The notes under the pieces are model-generated. The model ran no database searches. It was not told where the DNA came from and worked only from the letters and a program-made list of their open reading frames with translations. Made by a program: the position numbers and the translations under genes. This document shows positions 17,156 to 24,854 of a stretch of DNA of 37,292 nt, one piece after another. The first letter of the stretch is position 1. Each line of letters opens with the position of its first letter. The DNA comes from an uncultured SAR116 cluster alpha proteobacterium (lineage in GTDB: Bacteria; Pseudomonadota; Alphaproteobacteria; Puniceispirillales; GCA-002684695), in contig CACMFN010000016.1 in assembly GCA_902612965.1 (NCBI GenBank), forward strand, positions 1 to 37,292, given 5' to 3'.

Positions 17156-17872
17156 TTACTTTGCCAACCTTATAAATATATCCCCCATTCCTGAGTTTAA
17201 TTCATTTATTGGAGTTGAATTTCTTATTAAGCATTGCTTTCCAGTAATGGGATGATTATTCACAAATGAAATTTTAGTGTTATTACAAATAGATGGTTTA
17301 TGTAAAATTCCAATAACAATTTTATCATCTATTTCGTAAACTTTATCTTTATTAGGCTTGTTTCCATCACAAAAATAATTTCGATTTATTTCTTCAGGAA
17401 ACTGTTTTTTTTCACAAGGATTATCAATCACTAATGCGGTAATTTCTTTTAGACCATCTTTAAATGATAGATTTATGTGTTTTGCTTCGGCATATTTCAT
17501 AACATCACATATACATGGCCAACAACATTGATAGAAATATCCACATACTCTCTCATCAGAAGCAACTTTGTTTATAAAAATAAATGTTGGCCGCGTGCCA
17601 GGCCTAATCAGAGACCCTGATACAGGGCAGAAAAGTGTATTGTAATTTAAAAATTCTAAATAGGTTAAATCTTGATCAATTAAATATTTGAAAAACCTTG
17701 GACTAGCCGCATTTCTATTACCATCAGGAAAGATTTTAGGCCATTCTTCAACCAGTTTATCATAAGACTGAATATCAGAGGCAAAAGATTGATTAATAGT
17801 GAATGTTATAGGAAGGATAAAAATAAGTACAACTTTGTAAAACAGGGACAATTTAAACATATAAAATTTCAT
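17156..17872 (-). CDS. Exported cysteine-rich protein, unknown
   Basis: 238 residues with a signal peptide (hydrophobic core to about residue 31, ending SFAS). Eleven or so cysteines follow; the densest region is VCGYFYQCCWPCICD, near residues 108-123. Other cysteines sit at TLFCPVSGS, NPCEKK, YFCDG, SICNN and KQCLIR, which implies several disulfides or a metal site in the periplasm. An inner ATG at 17860 is an alternative start and keeps the signal peptide. I do not recognise the family. It is divergent from the FG-GAP protein gene. Confidence 0.65.
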   Translation of the reverse strand: MKFYMFKLSLFYKVVLIFILPITFTINQSFASDIQSYDKLVEEWPKIFPDGNRNAASPRFFKYLIDQDLTYLEFLNYNTLFCPVSGSLIRPGTRPTFIFINKVASDERVCGYFYQCCWPCICDVMKYAEAKHINLSFKDGLKEITALVIDNPCEKKQFPEEINRNYFCDGNKPNKDKVYEIDDKIVIGILHKPSICNNTKISFVNNHPITGKQCLIRNSTPINELNSGMGDIFIRLAK

Positions 17873-17962
17873 CCTAATAAAAATATTAACCTATCTAATT
17901 GAAAATTTGAGTAAATCAACCATATAGCCATCATAAAATAATTTTTAAAATTAAAAATAACT

Positions 17963-19438
17963 ATGATTATACTGAAACATAAAACATGTAGATTTTTTAT
18001 ATTATTCCTCCCATTTCTAATATTTTATTCATACCAAACAAATGCTGAATTTTTTAAAAACATAAGTGATATACTTCCAGACAGCAATCCAAGGTTAAGC
18101 TATGGGGTAGGCGTTAGTGACTTTAATCAGGATGGGCAGTATGAATTTATTGTAACTGGCTTTAAATATCCAAATTTAGCACTTTCATTTGAAGAAGGAA
18201 AATTAAAGAATATAATCAACGACCCATTGTTTAACGATCCTACCAGCTCAACTATAGGAATAGCAGCATGTGATATGGACGGTGACGGTCATGAAGAGTT
18301 ATACTTTTTAAATACAGATACCTATAGCGGCAAAAAAAAATATTCTGATCGTTTATTAAAATATAATAACTCTGAAATAAAAGATTTATTCGAAAATAAT
18401 GCTGACCCAGGTGAATTGAACTTCACTGCTGGTAGATCAGTTGTTTGCGTTGATAGATTAGGCGAAGGTAATTATGCAACCTATGTAGCTAATTACGGAG
18501 GGCCGACAAGATTTTATGAGTTTAAAGAAAATAAAATTAAAGACATTGCTCCTTTTTTAAATATAGACAGAGTTACTGGTGGAAGAGCCGTTGTAGCCGG
18601 CCACATAATATCTGATAACATGGATATTTTTGCAGCAAATGAAAGAGACGCTAATTTTCTATATTTAAATAAAAGTGGTCAATTTGAAAATGTTGCCGAA
18701 GCATACGATATCGAAGACATATTTGAAAATGGCCGCGGAACAGCACTATCTGATGTTTTATACAGAGGTAGGTTAGATATTATTACTGGGAATTGGGAAA
18801 GCAATCACAGAATTTACGTGTTAAACGATAAAAAGTTCGAAGATATTAGTGAAGAACCATTTAATATTCGGTCTAGAGTTAGAACCGTAATATCTGCTGA
18901 TTTTGATAATGATGGTTATGATGAAATTTTTGTCAATAATATTGGTCAAGCAAATAGACTTTATAAAATATTAGATAATGGTATTTTGCAAAGAATTCCA
19001 TTTGAAATTGGAAGACTGCCACGTGGATATGGAACAGGAGCAGCCATTGCAGATATAGACAATGACGGTGTTCTAGAACTGTTGATAGCACATGGTGAGA
19101 GCAAAGAACAACCGATTGAAATTTTTAAAGCAAATATTGATGGGACAAATAAATTTTTAAGAATAAAGCCCCTTAACCATTTTGGTGCTCCTGCTAGAGG
19201 TGCAACTGTCACTTTAAAATCAAATCTAAGAACTCATTCAAAAACTATTGATGCTGGTTCAGGTTACTTATGTCAAATGGAGCCAGTAGCACACTTTGGG
19301 ATTAGGAAGAATGAAAAAAATATAAAAATATCCATAAAATGGACCAATGGAGAAGAAGTTCAATTTAATGACATAGAGACCAATAAAACTTACACTTTCA
19401 AACAAAATGATTTAAATTCAATCTTGGCCAATAAGTGA
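17963..19438 (+). CDS. Exported FG-GAP/VCBS repeat protein with ASPIC/UnbV C-terminal domain
   Basis: 491 residues: a signal peptide to about residue 28, then a beta-propeller built of FG-GAP-like repeats. Calcium-type loops are visible as DFNQDGQ, DMDGDGH, DFDNDGY and DIDNDGV. The last about 100 residues form an ASPIC/UnbV domain (GAPARGATVTL, then IKWTNGEEVQF), giving the CRTAC1-like architecture. It should be periplasmic or extracellular and calcium-bound. No enzymatic function is established for this architecture. It is flanked by two other exported proteins on the minus strand. Confidence 0.88.
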   Translation: MIILKHKTCRFFILFLPFLIFYSYQTNAEFFKNISDILPDSNPRLSYGVGVSDFNQDGQYEFIVTGFKYPNLALSFEEGKLKNIINDPLFNDPTSSTIGIAACDMDGDGHEELYFLNTDTYSGKKKYSDRLLKYNNSEIKDLFENNADPGELNFTAGRSVVCVDRLGEGNYATYVANYGGPTRFYEFKENKIKDIAPFLNIDRVTGGRAVVAGHIISDNMDIFAANERDANFLYLNKSGQFENVAEAYDIEDIFENGRGTALSDVLYRGRLDIITGNWESNHRIYVLNDKKFEDISEEPFNIRSRVRTVISADFDNDGYDEIFVNNIGQANRLYKILDNGILQRIPFEIGRLPRGYGTGAAIADIDNDGVLELLIAHGESKEQPIEIFKANIDGTNKFLRIKPLNHFGAPARGATVTLKSNLRTHSKTIDAGSGYLCQMEPVAHFGIRKNEKNIKISIKWTNGEEVQFNDIETNKTYTFKQNDLNSILANK

Positions 19439-19486
19439 AATATTTTTGAAAATTTAAATAAATTTTAAAAATTAAGACAACTCATG

Positions 19487-20494
19487 CTAAAAATTAGGTA
19501 ATTTATGGGCTTTACTTTGATTAATTAGTTTACAAGAAACAGGTTGTACGTGATTCAAAATAGTTTTTCCACAGTCAAGTTGTTCTATTTCGAAGTCTTC
19601 CCCAGACAAAAAAGACTTTCTGCCAGACAAAGAACAAGCGTCTAGCATATCTTTTCTGTTGGTCCAACGATATATTTCGCTCTGTATCCATTTTTTTTGA
19701 GTTTGAAGCAATTGCAATTGTTCATACATATAACCATCAAAATCCATCCCATTGCCGTGTAACCCATGAACAGCGTATTTACCACATTCTTTATAAATGA
19801 CAGGACTGCCAGAAGTATCAAATACCATAGGTGGGTTAGTTATACCGTCATGCTTAATACTTTGCCTTGTGCAAGAGTTATTTTTTGAACCCCAAATTTC
19901 TCCATTTAATAAATGATCATCTATACGTATACCGTTTCCGTGACTTTCACGGTCTTCTCCAGGTATGAAAATATGCAAGGCATTCGTATTAATAGGAGGA
20001 ATTTTTGAAGCTATAGGAATAGGTTTAATATTAATTTTAGAATTACATTTATCACAAAAGCGATCAACGTGAGCAATCATTATATCATATCCTGGTGGAT
20101 AACCAGTAGCTCGTATGGAAATATCTAGGACTTTTGCAACAATTATTTTCTTCATGGGATAATCTTTTCCCGCAACAACATACATATCATTCATATTATT
20201 TAGCCAATCAGCTGCAGGATTTGATGATGCATCTGAACCACATCTAGGGATGCTGTTTTTCTCTTCTGGGTAATAACCTAAAATATGCCCCTGTGACAGA
20301 ATAATATCATTCTCAATGAATGTAACATTTCCCCCCCACATATCAGGGCCCATAGCAATTCTAGCTTGGAAACTGAAATTATCATTTAAATCTGATACTC
20401 CACAGTTTTTATTACATTTTAAAACATTAGGCTCACCGAATACTAAAGAAGATTGAAAAACCAAAAGTAATAAAGATATAGATTTAAAGTTCAT
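19487..20494 (-). CDS. Secreted trypsin-like (S1 family) serine protease
   Basis: 335 residues with a signal peptide to about residue 20. The chymotrypsin-fold triad appears as His70 in ILSQGHIL (where most members have TAAHC), Asp137 in GYDIMIAHVD and Ser228 in FDTSGSPVIY (in place of GDSGGP). A Cys-rich C-terminal extension of about 85 residues follows HGLHGNG. All three catalytic residues are in order and spacing, but the surrounding motifs are divergent, so substrate preference cannot be given. A run of seven Gs in the coding strand (20331-20337) encodes part of MWGGN and keeps the frame open. Confidence 0.8.
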   Translation of the reverse strand: MNFKSISLLLLVFQSSLVFGEPNVLKCNKNCGVSDLNDNFSFQARIAMGPDMWGGNVTFIENDIILSQGHILGYYPEEKNSIPRCGSDASSNPAADWLNNMNDMYVVAGKDYPMKKIIVAKVLDISIRATGYPPGYDIMIAHVDRFCDKCNSKINIKPIPIASKIPPINTNALHIFIPGEDRESHGNGIRIDDHLLNGEIWGSKNNSCTRQSIKHDGITNPPMVFDTSGSPVIYKECGKYAVHGLHGNGMDFDGYMYEQLQLLQTQKKWIQSEIYRWTNRKDMLDACSLSGRKSFLSGEDFEIEQLDCGKTILNHVQPVSCKLINQSKAHKLPNF

Positions 20495-20611
20495 TATAAA
20501 TTATCACATTATTAATTTTTCTAATCTAGAGAAAAATTACTTTTTGTTTAAAATTCAAATTTAAAAATGCTAAAATTTTAAGTTGTTTATATAAAAATTA
20601 ATTTTCAAGTT

Positions 20612-21490
20612 ATGTTAAAAAATTTTATAAGTAAAAAAATTAAGACTACTGATGCTTTAATAAACACAAAAATTGGGGGTACTGGTCCGCCTATTTTATT
20701 AATGCATGGATATCCACAAACTCACCTAATGTGGCATAAAATTGCTCCTCTGTTATCTAAGGAATTTACAGTTATAGTTACTGATTTGCGTGGATATGGT
20801 GACAGCAGCAAACCAGAAACTGACAATAGACACATTGTATATTCAAAAAAAAGAATGGCTTTGGATCAGGTAGAAGTCATGAAAGCACTAGGATTTGAAA
20901 AATTCTATGCAGTAGGCCATGACAGAGGAGCTCGAGTATTACATAGAATGATGATTGACAATCAAAACTCTGTTAAAAAAGCAGTTTTTATGGATATAGT
21001 ACCAACTCTTACAATGTATAATACCGCAGATAAGAATTTTGCTTACAACTATTACCATTGGTTTTTTTTAACACAACCATATGACTTCCCAGAACGACTA
21101 ATTGGAGGTAATCCTGAATATTATTTAAGAAGAAAAATCAAAGCTTGGGGTAAAAATAAAGATTTTATACCTGAAGAAGTATTCAATGAATATTTAAGAT
21201 GTTTTTCTAACAAAGAAACAATTCATGCAAGTTGTGAAGATTACAGAGCTTCTTTTACGATAGACTTGGAACATGATAAAAATGATTATGGGAAAAAGAT
21301 AAAAAATCCTATTTATGTTATGTGGGGAGAATATGGATTTGTTGGGAACAATTATCAAGTTATTGATGTCTGGAAAGAATATGCAACAAATGTTAAAGGG
21401 AGAGGCTTACCTTGTGGACACTATATTCCTGAGGAGTCTCCTGTTGAAACATTAAAGTTTTTATTAGAATTTTTAAATGAAGACAAATAA
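20612..21490 (+). CDS. Alpha/beta hydrolase, candidate haloacetate (fluoroacetate) dehalogenase
   Basis: 292 residues, the family's usual length. Residues known for fluoroacetate dehalogenase all appear: nucleophile Asp104 with Arg105 and Arg108 in GHDRGAR, Asp128 in MDIVPT, His149-Trp150 in YYHWFFL, Tyr211 in DYRASF and His270 in CGHYIPEE. The oxyanion block HGYPQ and DLRGYGDSSKP are also intact. The enzyme would replace a halogen on a 2-haloacid with hydroxyl through an Asp-ester. An epoxide hydrolase is the main alternative, but these usually have Tyr residues in the cap instead of the His-Trp pair. It is encoded alone, with no transporter beside it. Confidence 0.85.
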   Translation: MLKNFISKKIKTTDALINTKIGGTGPPILLMHGYPQTHLMWHKIAPLLSKEFTVIVTDLRGYGDSSKPETDNRHIVYSKKRMALDQVEVMKALGFEKFYAVGHDRGARVLHRMMIDNQNSVKKAVFMDIVPTLTMYNTADKNFAYNYYHWFFLTQPYDFPERLIGGNPEYYLRRKIKAWGKNKDFIPEEVFNEYLRCFSNKETIHASCEDYRASFTIDLEHDKNDYGKKIKNPIYVMWGEYGFVGNNYQVIDVWKEYATNVKGRGLPCGHYIPEESPVETLKFLLEFLNEDK

Positions 21491-21561
21491 CTAAATTAAC
21501 TTTTATAGTTTATAATTTGAATATTATATTTTTGTTAAAGTTTTGATTAATGTTAGTCATT

Positions 21562-22014
21562 TCAACTAATATGCATGTAAAACGCTATATAAATAAAAGC
21601 AGTTGTTGCAACCAAGAAACTTAAAGTTGAAAAAATTTTACTGATATTCCTTATACCAACAAAACTAATTATTTTTCTTATTAAAACAGACCCTATAAAA
21701 CTTTTTTGTGATACAGATAAAATTGTATCTTCATCAAATATATTATCTATTTTTTCCCAAAAATTTTCTAATTTCAAAAAAAGATAAATGCCTGCAAGAG
21801 TAAAAATTTCAAAAGTAGTGACATAAAAAAAGGCATTGTTTTGAGTGCTCATTTCATAACTTTTTGCAATGGCAATTATAATGCTGATACAAAAAAATAA
21901 AATTAATAAATAGGGTGATTTAATTTGTCTTGAAATAATTCCTTTGAGACCAATCCAAAACCAGAAAAGAACACATATTGACGCTAACAAAAGAATAATT
22001 TTTGTTGATGCCAT
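21562..22014 (-). CDS. Unknown membrane protein
   Basis: 150 residues with hydrophobic segments near 5-26, 33-52, 63-84 and 128-148 and a charged loop around 84-110. No family is recognised. The upstream gap contains an unusual inverted-repeat structure (22069-22133) that could lie in its 5' leader. Confidence 0.55.
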   Translation of the reverse strand: MASTKIILLLASICVLFWFWIGLKGIISRQIKSPYLLILFFCISIIIAIAKSYEMSTQNNAFFYVTTFEIFTLAGIYLFLKLENFWEKIDNIFDEDTILSVSQKSFIGSVLIRKIISFVGIRNISKIFSTLSFLVATTAFIYIAFYMHIS

Positions 22015-22068
22015 ATTAAAAAAGTTAATTCAAAAAAAAGAAATTAATATCAAATTTACAAAAGTGGG

Positions 22069-22133
22069 GCTAATCACAAATTAATTTATTAAAATAAATT
22101 GGGTAGCTCAGCCCTAACAAATCTGTGATTAGC
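22069..22133. other. Nested inverted repeats, possible three-way-junction RNA structure
   Basis: A perfect 10-bp stem (22069-22078 with 22124-22133) encloses a perfect 8-bp A/T hairpin (83-90 with 93-100 of this block, i.e. 22083-22090 with 22093-22100). A short GGG/CCC hairpin (22101-22103 with 22112-22114) lies beside it. It sits in a 283-base stretch (22015-22297) that otherwise shows no gene. A 10-bp stem alone is expected by chance a few times in a window this size, so only the nesting makes it notable. It resembles no riboswitch I recognise. Confidence 0.35.
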
Positions 22134-22297
22134 AAAACCTATATATATAAAAATATTTTAAAATCAAATTTTAATTTTGTAATTGCTTATATTCGTTTTT
22201 TTAAAAATGGTAGTTTTTAATTAGATTTTAATTTTAAAAAATATAGACAAATTAAATATCTTTTTGTCCCTAATCCTGAAAAAGTATTTGATAAATC

Positions 22298-22441
22298 TTA
22301 GTCGCGTTCATATTTTTCTAATTTTTTTAAAATTTCTTCAATATATTTTTGATAATTGTTTATCTCGTCATTAAGTTGTTTAATTTTCTCTCTGAGAAAA
22401 TGATTTTCACGTCTTAACCATTCTTTTTCATCTATTTCCAT
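22298..22441 (-). CDS. 47-residue coiled-coil small protein
   Basis: A complete frame from ATG at 22441. The product is almost entirely charged and helical, with Leu/Ile at heptad-like spacing (FLREKIKQLNDEI, then YIEEILKKLEKY), so it is a likely short coiled coil. TATAAT lies close upstream of the start, with no clear Shine-Dalgarno. It has no known family. The rest of the gap around it holds only A/T-rich sequence. Confidence 0.5.
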   Translation of the reverse strand: MEIDEKEWLRRENHFLREKIKQLNDEINNYQKYIEEILKKLEKYERD

Positions 22442-22592
22442 TTTATTATAACATTTAATTTATTTACTAATTATAATTTAATGAAATAATCCATAAAACA
22501 AGAACCTAATTAATTTAATAATAGAAACTATTAAAATATCTATATATTTAAAAAACTCAGATATATAAAAATTGATGTAATCAAATTTTTTA

Positions 22593-22913
22593 TTATTCTT
22601 TTTCATCAATTATCTCAAAACCACCTTTTATTATATATTGAGTAACTGAGTGATTGTTCCAAAATTTATCCCATTTTTTATAATCTGTGCTTTTAATATC
22701 AATATTGCTTTCTACCTCTTCTGAAATATTTGACAAAGTGTCTTTAGGAAGAATAATAGAACCATCTTTTTGAACTATTGGAACCTCATAAAGTTGAAAT
22801 TCACCATCTTTCCAAACTCTATAAAACTTTCCTCCTTCAGTAAGGTTTTCAATATCGTCATTTTCTTCAATAATTTCATATATTGAGTTTTTATATTTAT
22901 TTCTAATTTTCAT
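22593..22913 (-). CDS. Unknown 106-residue protein
   Basis: A soluble, acidic protein with no signal peptide. Aromatic-rich strands (FYRVWKDGEFQLYEVP) are followed by an acidic region and a helical tail (KKWDKFWNNHSVTQYIIKGGF). I do not recognise it. Its ATG lies six bases after the stop of the small membrane protein gene at 22920, with no Shine-Dalgarno of its own, so the two are probably translated together. Confidence 0.6.
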   Translation of the reverse strand: MKIRNKYKNSIYEIIEENDDIENLTEGGKFYRVWKDGEFQLYEVPIVQKDGSIILPKDTLSNISEEVESNIDIKSTDYKKWDKFWNNHSVTQYIIKGGFEIIDEKE

Positions 22914-22919
22914 AAAGTA

Positions 22920-23090
22920 CTAATTTAATTTCAAAATCTTCTTTTTTTCTAATTCTGACTGTATCTTTTTTAACTCTGCCCAAATTTGACTAGGAACAAA
23001 ATCATTTTTCATAATTCTGTAAATTGAATATGTACTTATTGAAATTGAGAGCAATAATGCACATACAGCTATTTCAAACCAAAATCCCAT
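22920..23090 (-). CDS. 56-residue single-pass membrane protein
   Basis: A complete small frame with an AAGGAG Shine-Dalgarno seven bases before the ATG. Residues about 4-24 form one membrane segment (IAVCALLLSISIS); the rest is a Lys/Glu-rich helix facing the cytoplasm by the positive-inside rule. It is followed at once by the 106-residue gene, forming a two-gene unit. No family is recognised. It is too short for most gene-length cutoffs, but the ribosome-binding site and topology make it convincing. Confidence 0.65.
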   Translation of the reverse strand: MGFWFEIAVCALLLSISISTYSIYRIMKNDFVPSQIWAELKKIQSELEKKKILKLN

Positions 23091-23223
23091 TTTTTACTCC
23101 TTATTTTTATACTGTCTTCTGTAACCATAAATCTCACTTTCTATTTTTTAATATTGTATTTAATTGTTTTCTCAAAATAAAAAAATAGGCATTAGTTTAG
23201 GTAAATTAAAATTTTAGTTGATA

Positions 23224-23253
23224 TTGATAATTAGAGACTATTTAAATTATAAT
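23224..23253 (+). promoter_or_regulatory. Sigma-70-type promoter of yaaA
   Basis: TTGATA (23224-23229) and a consensus TATAAT (23248-23253) are 18 bases apart, with the start codon at 23279 preceded by AAAGGA. A second TATAAT lies at 23256-23261. No other gene could use it on this strand. Confidence 0.5.
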
Positions 23254-23278
23254 AGTATAATTAATAAAGGAAATATGA

Positions 23279-24031
23279 ATGTTAGTAGTTATATCACCTG
23301 CAAAGAAACTTAATACTACTCTATCAAATGATGTTCTTCCATCAAAACCACAATTCTCAAAACATGCAATTGAATTAGCTTCAGTAGCTAACAAATTATC
23401 AATAACAGAATTAAAAAAATTAATGGGTTTAAGTGATAGTTTAGCTGAATTAAATTCAGAGAGGTTTGCATCTTTTGGTAAACAAAAAACATTTCCTGCA
23501 GCTTTTGCTTTTGCTGGTGACACATATAAGGGACTTAATGCAGCTACATTAAGTAAAGCTAATATAGAATGGGCTCAAAATCACTTAAGAATTATTTCAG
23601 GCTTATATGGATTGTTGAGGCCACTGGACGAAATTGAACCATATAGGTTAGAAATGGGCAGCAAGTTAAAAACAGATTATGGAAAAAATCTATACGATTA
23701 CTGGAGTGAGAAAATTGCATTGTCGATAAACGAACTTTCTGAAAAAACTAATTCTAAAGTGCTTGTAAATTGTGCATCTCAAGAATATTTTCAGGCAGTA
23801 GACATGTCTGCCTTAAAAACAAGAGTTATCACTCCTGTTTTCATGGAAAAAAGAGATGAAGGAAATAAGATAATAAGTTTTTATGCTAAGAAAGCTCGTG
23901 GGCAAATGGCTAGATACATAATTGAAAACAGAGTTAAAGAAATTGATGATCTAAAGAAGTTTAATTTAGACAACTATAAATATCAGAAAGAACTATCTAC
24001 TGAAACAAACATAACTTTCTTAAGAAAATAA
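23279..24031 (+). CDS. yaaA: Peroxide stress protein YaaA (DUF328/UPF0246)
   Basis: 250 residues. It has the family's N-terminal MLVVISPAKKLN, the FAFAGDTYKGLNA block, GLYGLLRPLDEIEPYRLEMG and NCASQEYFQAV, with a basic KKARGQMARYI helix near the end. The E. coli member limits intracellular iron during peroxide stress and binds DNA. The start at 23279 fits an AAAGGA at 7-base spacing better than the ATG four bases upstream, which is out of frame. Confidence 0.95.
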   Translation: MLVVISPAKKLNTTLSNDVLPSKPQFSKHAIELASVANKLSITELKKLMGLSDSLAELNSERFASFGKQKTFPAAFAFAGDTYKGLNAATLSKANIEWAQNHLRIISGLYGLLRPLDEIEPYRLEMGSKLKTDYGKNLYDYWSEKIALSINELSEKTNSKVLVNCASQEYFQAVDMSALKTRVITPVFMEKRDEGNKIISFYAKKARGQMARYIIENRVKEIDDLKKFNLDNYKYQKELSTETNITFLRK

Positions 24032-24158
24032 AAAAATCTTAAAATCACAATTTTTTTATGTCTCAATCAAACAAGATAATTCAAGATTTTATTAATTGTG
24101 TTAAAAAATAAGTTATGTTTAAATTTAATTTTCTAACTTAAAAATGTAGGAGTTTTGA

Positions 24159-24455
24159 ATGTTTTGTATTTTTTCTAATGTTAGATATTCAAATCCGAAA
24201 TTAATGCATGTAGGTCATCAACATATGGCACAAACTTTTGACCCTAAACAATTTAAGGGACTTTTAGAACTTCAAACCTTTCATATTTCACCTGATAAAG
24301 GACTGGGTATTTTCACTTTCGATAATCAAGAGAATATGCAAAAGAACCTACCTAATTTAAAGGCTTTTAATAAAGATTATGAAGACAGGTTTTCATGCAA
24401 AATAACTGTTGATACTGGAATAGTAAATCCTGAACTATCTTATAAAGCACAATGA
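24159..24455 (+). CDS. Small unknown protein, first gene of an overlapping pair
   Basis: 98 residues with no signal peptide, preceded by AGGAG at good spacing. It contains an N-terminal His cluster (HVGHQHM) and an FHISPDKGLGIFTF strand pair. The size and alternating strands hint at a dimeric alpha/beta-barrel monomer. The stop overlaps the next start by four bases (ATGA). Not recognised further. Confidence 0.6.
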   Translation: MFCIFSNVRYSNPKLMHVGHQHMAQTFDPKQFKGLLELQTFHISPDKGLGIFTFDNQENMQKNLPNLKAFNKDYEDRFSCKITVDTGIVNPELSYKAQ

Positions 24456-24805
24456 AAGATACTGATGAAACTGCATTCCTCAATAGTTTATTTATGGATT
24501 TCACAAGTGAAAATGAACTTGAATTATTTCTAAAATCTCTAGATGAAGTTTGGTCTGAAGACCTTTATTCTCGCTTATCCGCAGCAGGTTTAATAAGACA
24601 CGTTATCTCAAAGGTATGGAATAAAGAACAACATAGAATATCGATGGTCTTTGAATATGATAGTAAAGAGGGCTATCAGAAATGTCAGGAAATCATCGAT
24701 AAAGAGTTTGGCGTTACTCTTAAAGAAAAATTAAAGAAATTTGTCTTTAAAATACATAATAATAGAGGAGTTGTTGTATCTGAATTTATTAGGTCTACTT
24801 CCTAA
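24452..24805 (+). CDS. Small unknown protein, paralogue of the gene at 6761
   Basis: 117 residues. Resemblance to the product at 6761-7099 extends over most of its length (AGLIRHVISKVWNK, FEYDS, GYQKCQ, NNRGVVVSEF). It overlaps the upstream 98-residue gene by four bases, so the two are likely co-translated and may act together. No catalytic motif stands out. A dimeric alpha/beta-barrel fold is a guess from size and pattern. Confidence 0.65.
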   Translation: MKDTDETAFLNSLFMDFTSENELELFLKSLDEVWSEDLYSRLSAAGLIRHVISKVWNKEQHRISMVFEYDSKEGYQKCQEIIDKEFGVTLKEKLKKFVFKIHNNRGVVVSEFIRSTS

Positions 24806-24854
24806 AATGTTAAGTGGAATAATGAGAAAAAAGCTTATTTAATCCTGAGGCGAT

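Noticed and set aside
20331-20337. Run of seven Gs in the protease gene as a second phase-variable tract
   Set aside because: The frame is intact through the run, and seven is short for a contingency tract.
22101-22133. tRNA-like D-arm sequence (GGGTAGCTCAG) in the gap upstream of 22014
   Set aside because: No anticodon arm, T arm or acceptor stem can be built around it; the match is to a short common D-arm string only.
24031-24058. Terminator-like A-run/T-run after yaaA
   Set aside because: The arms are pure A and T with a 12-base loop and no G+C; in this background it is not convincing.
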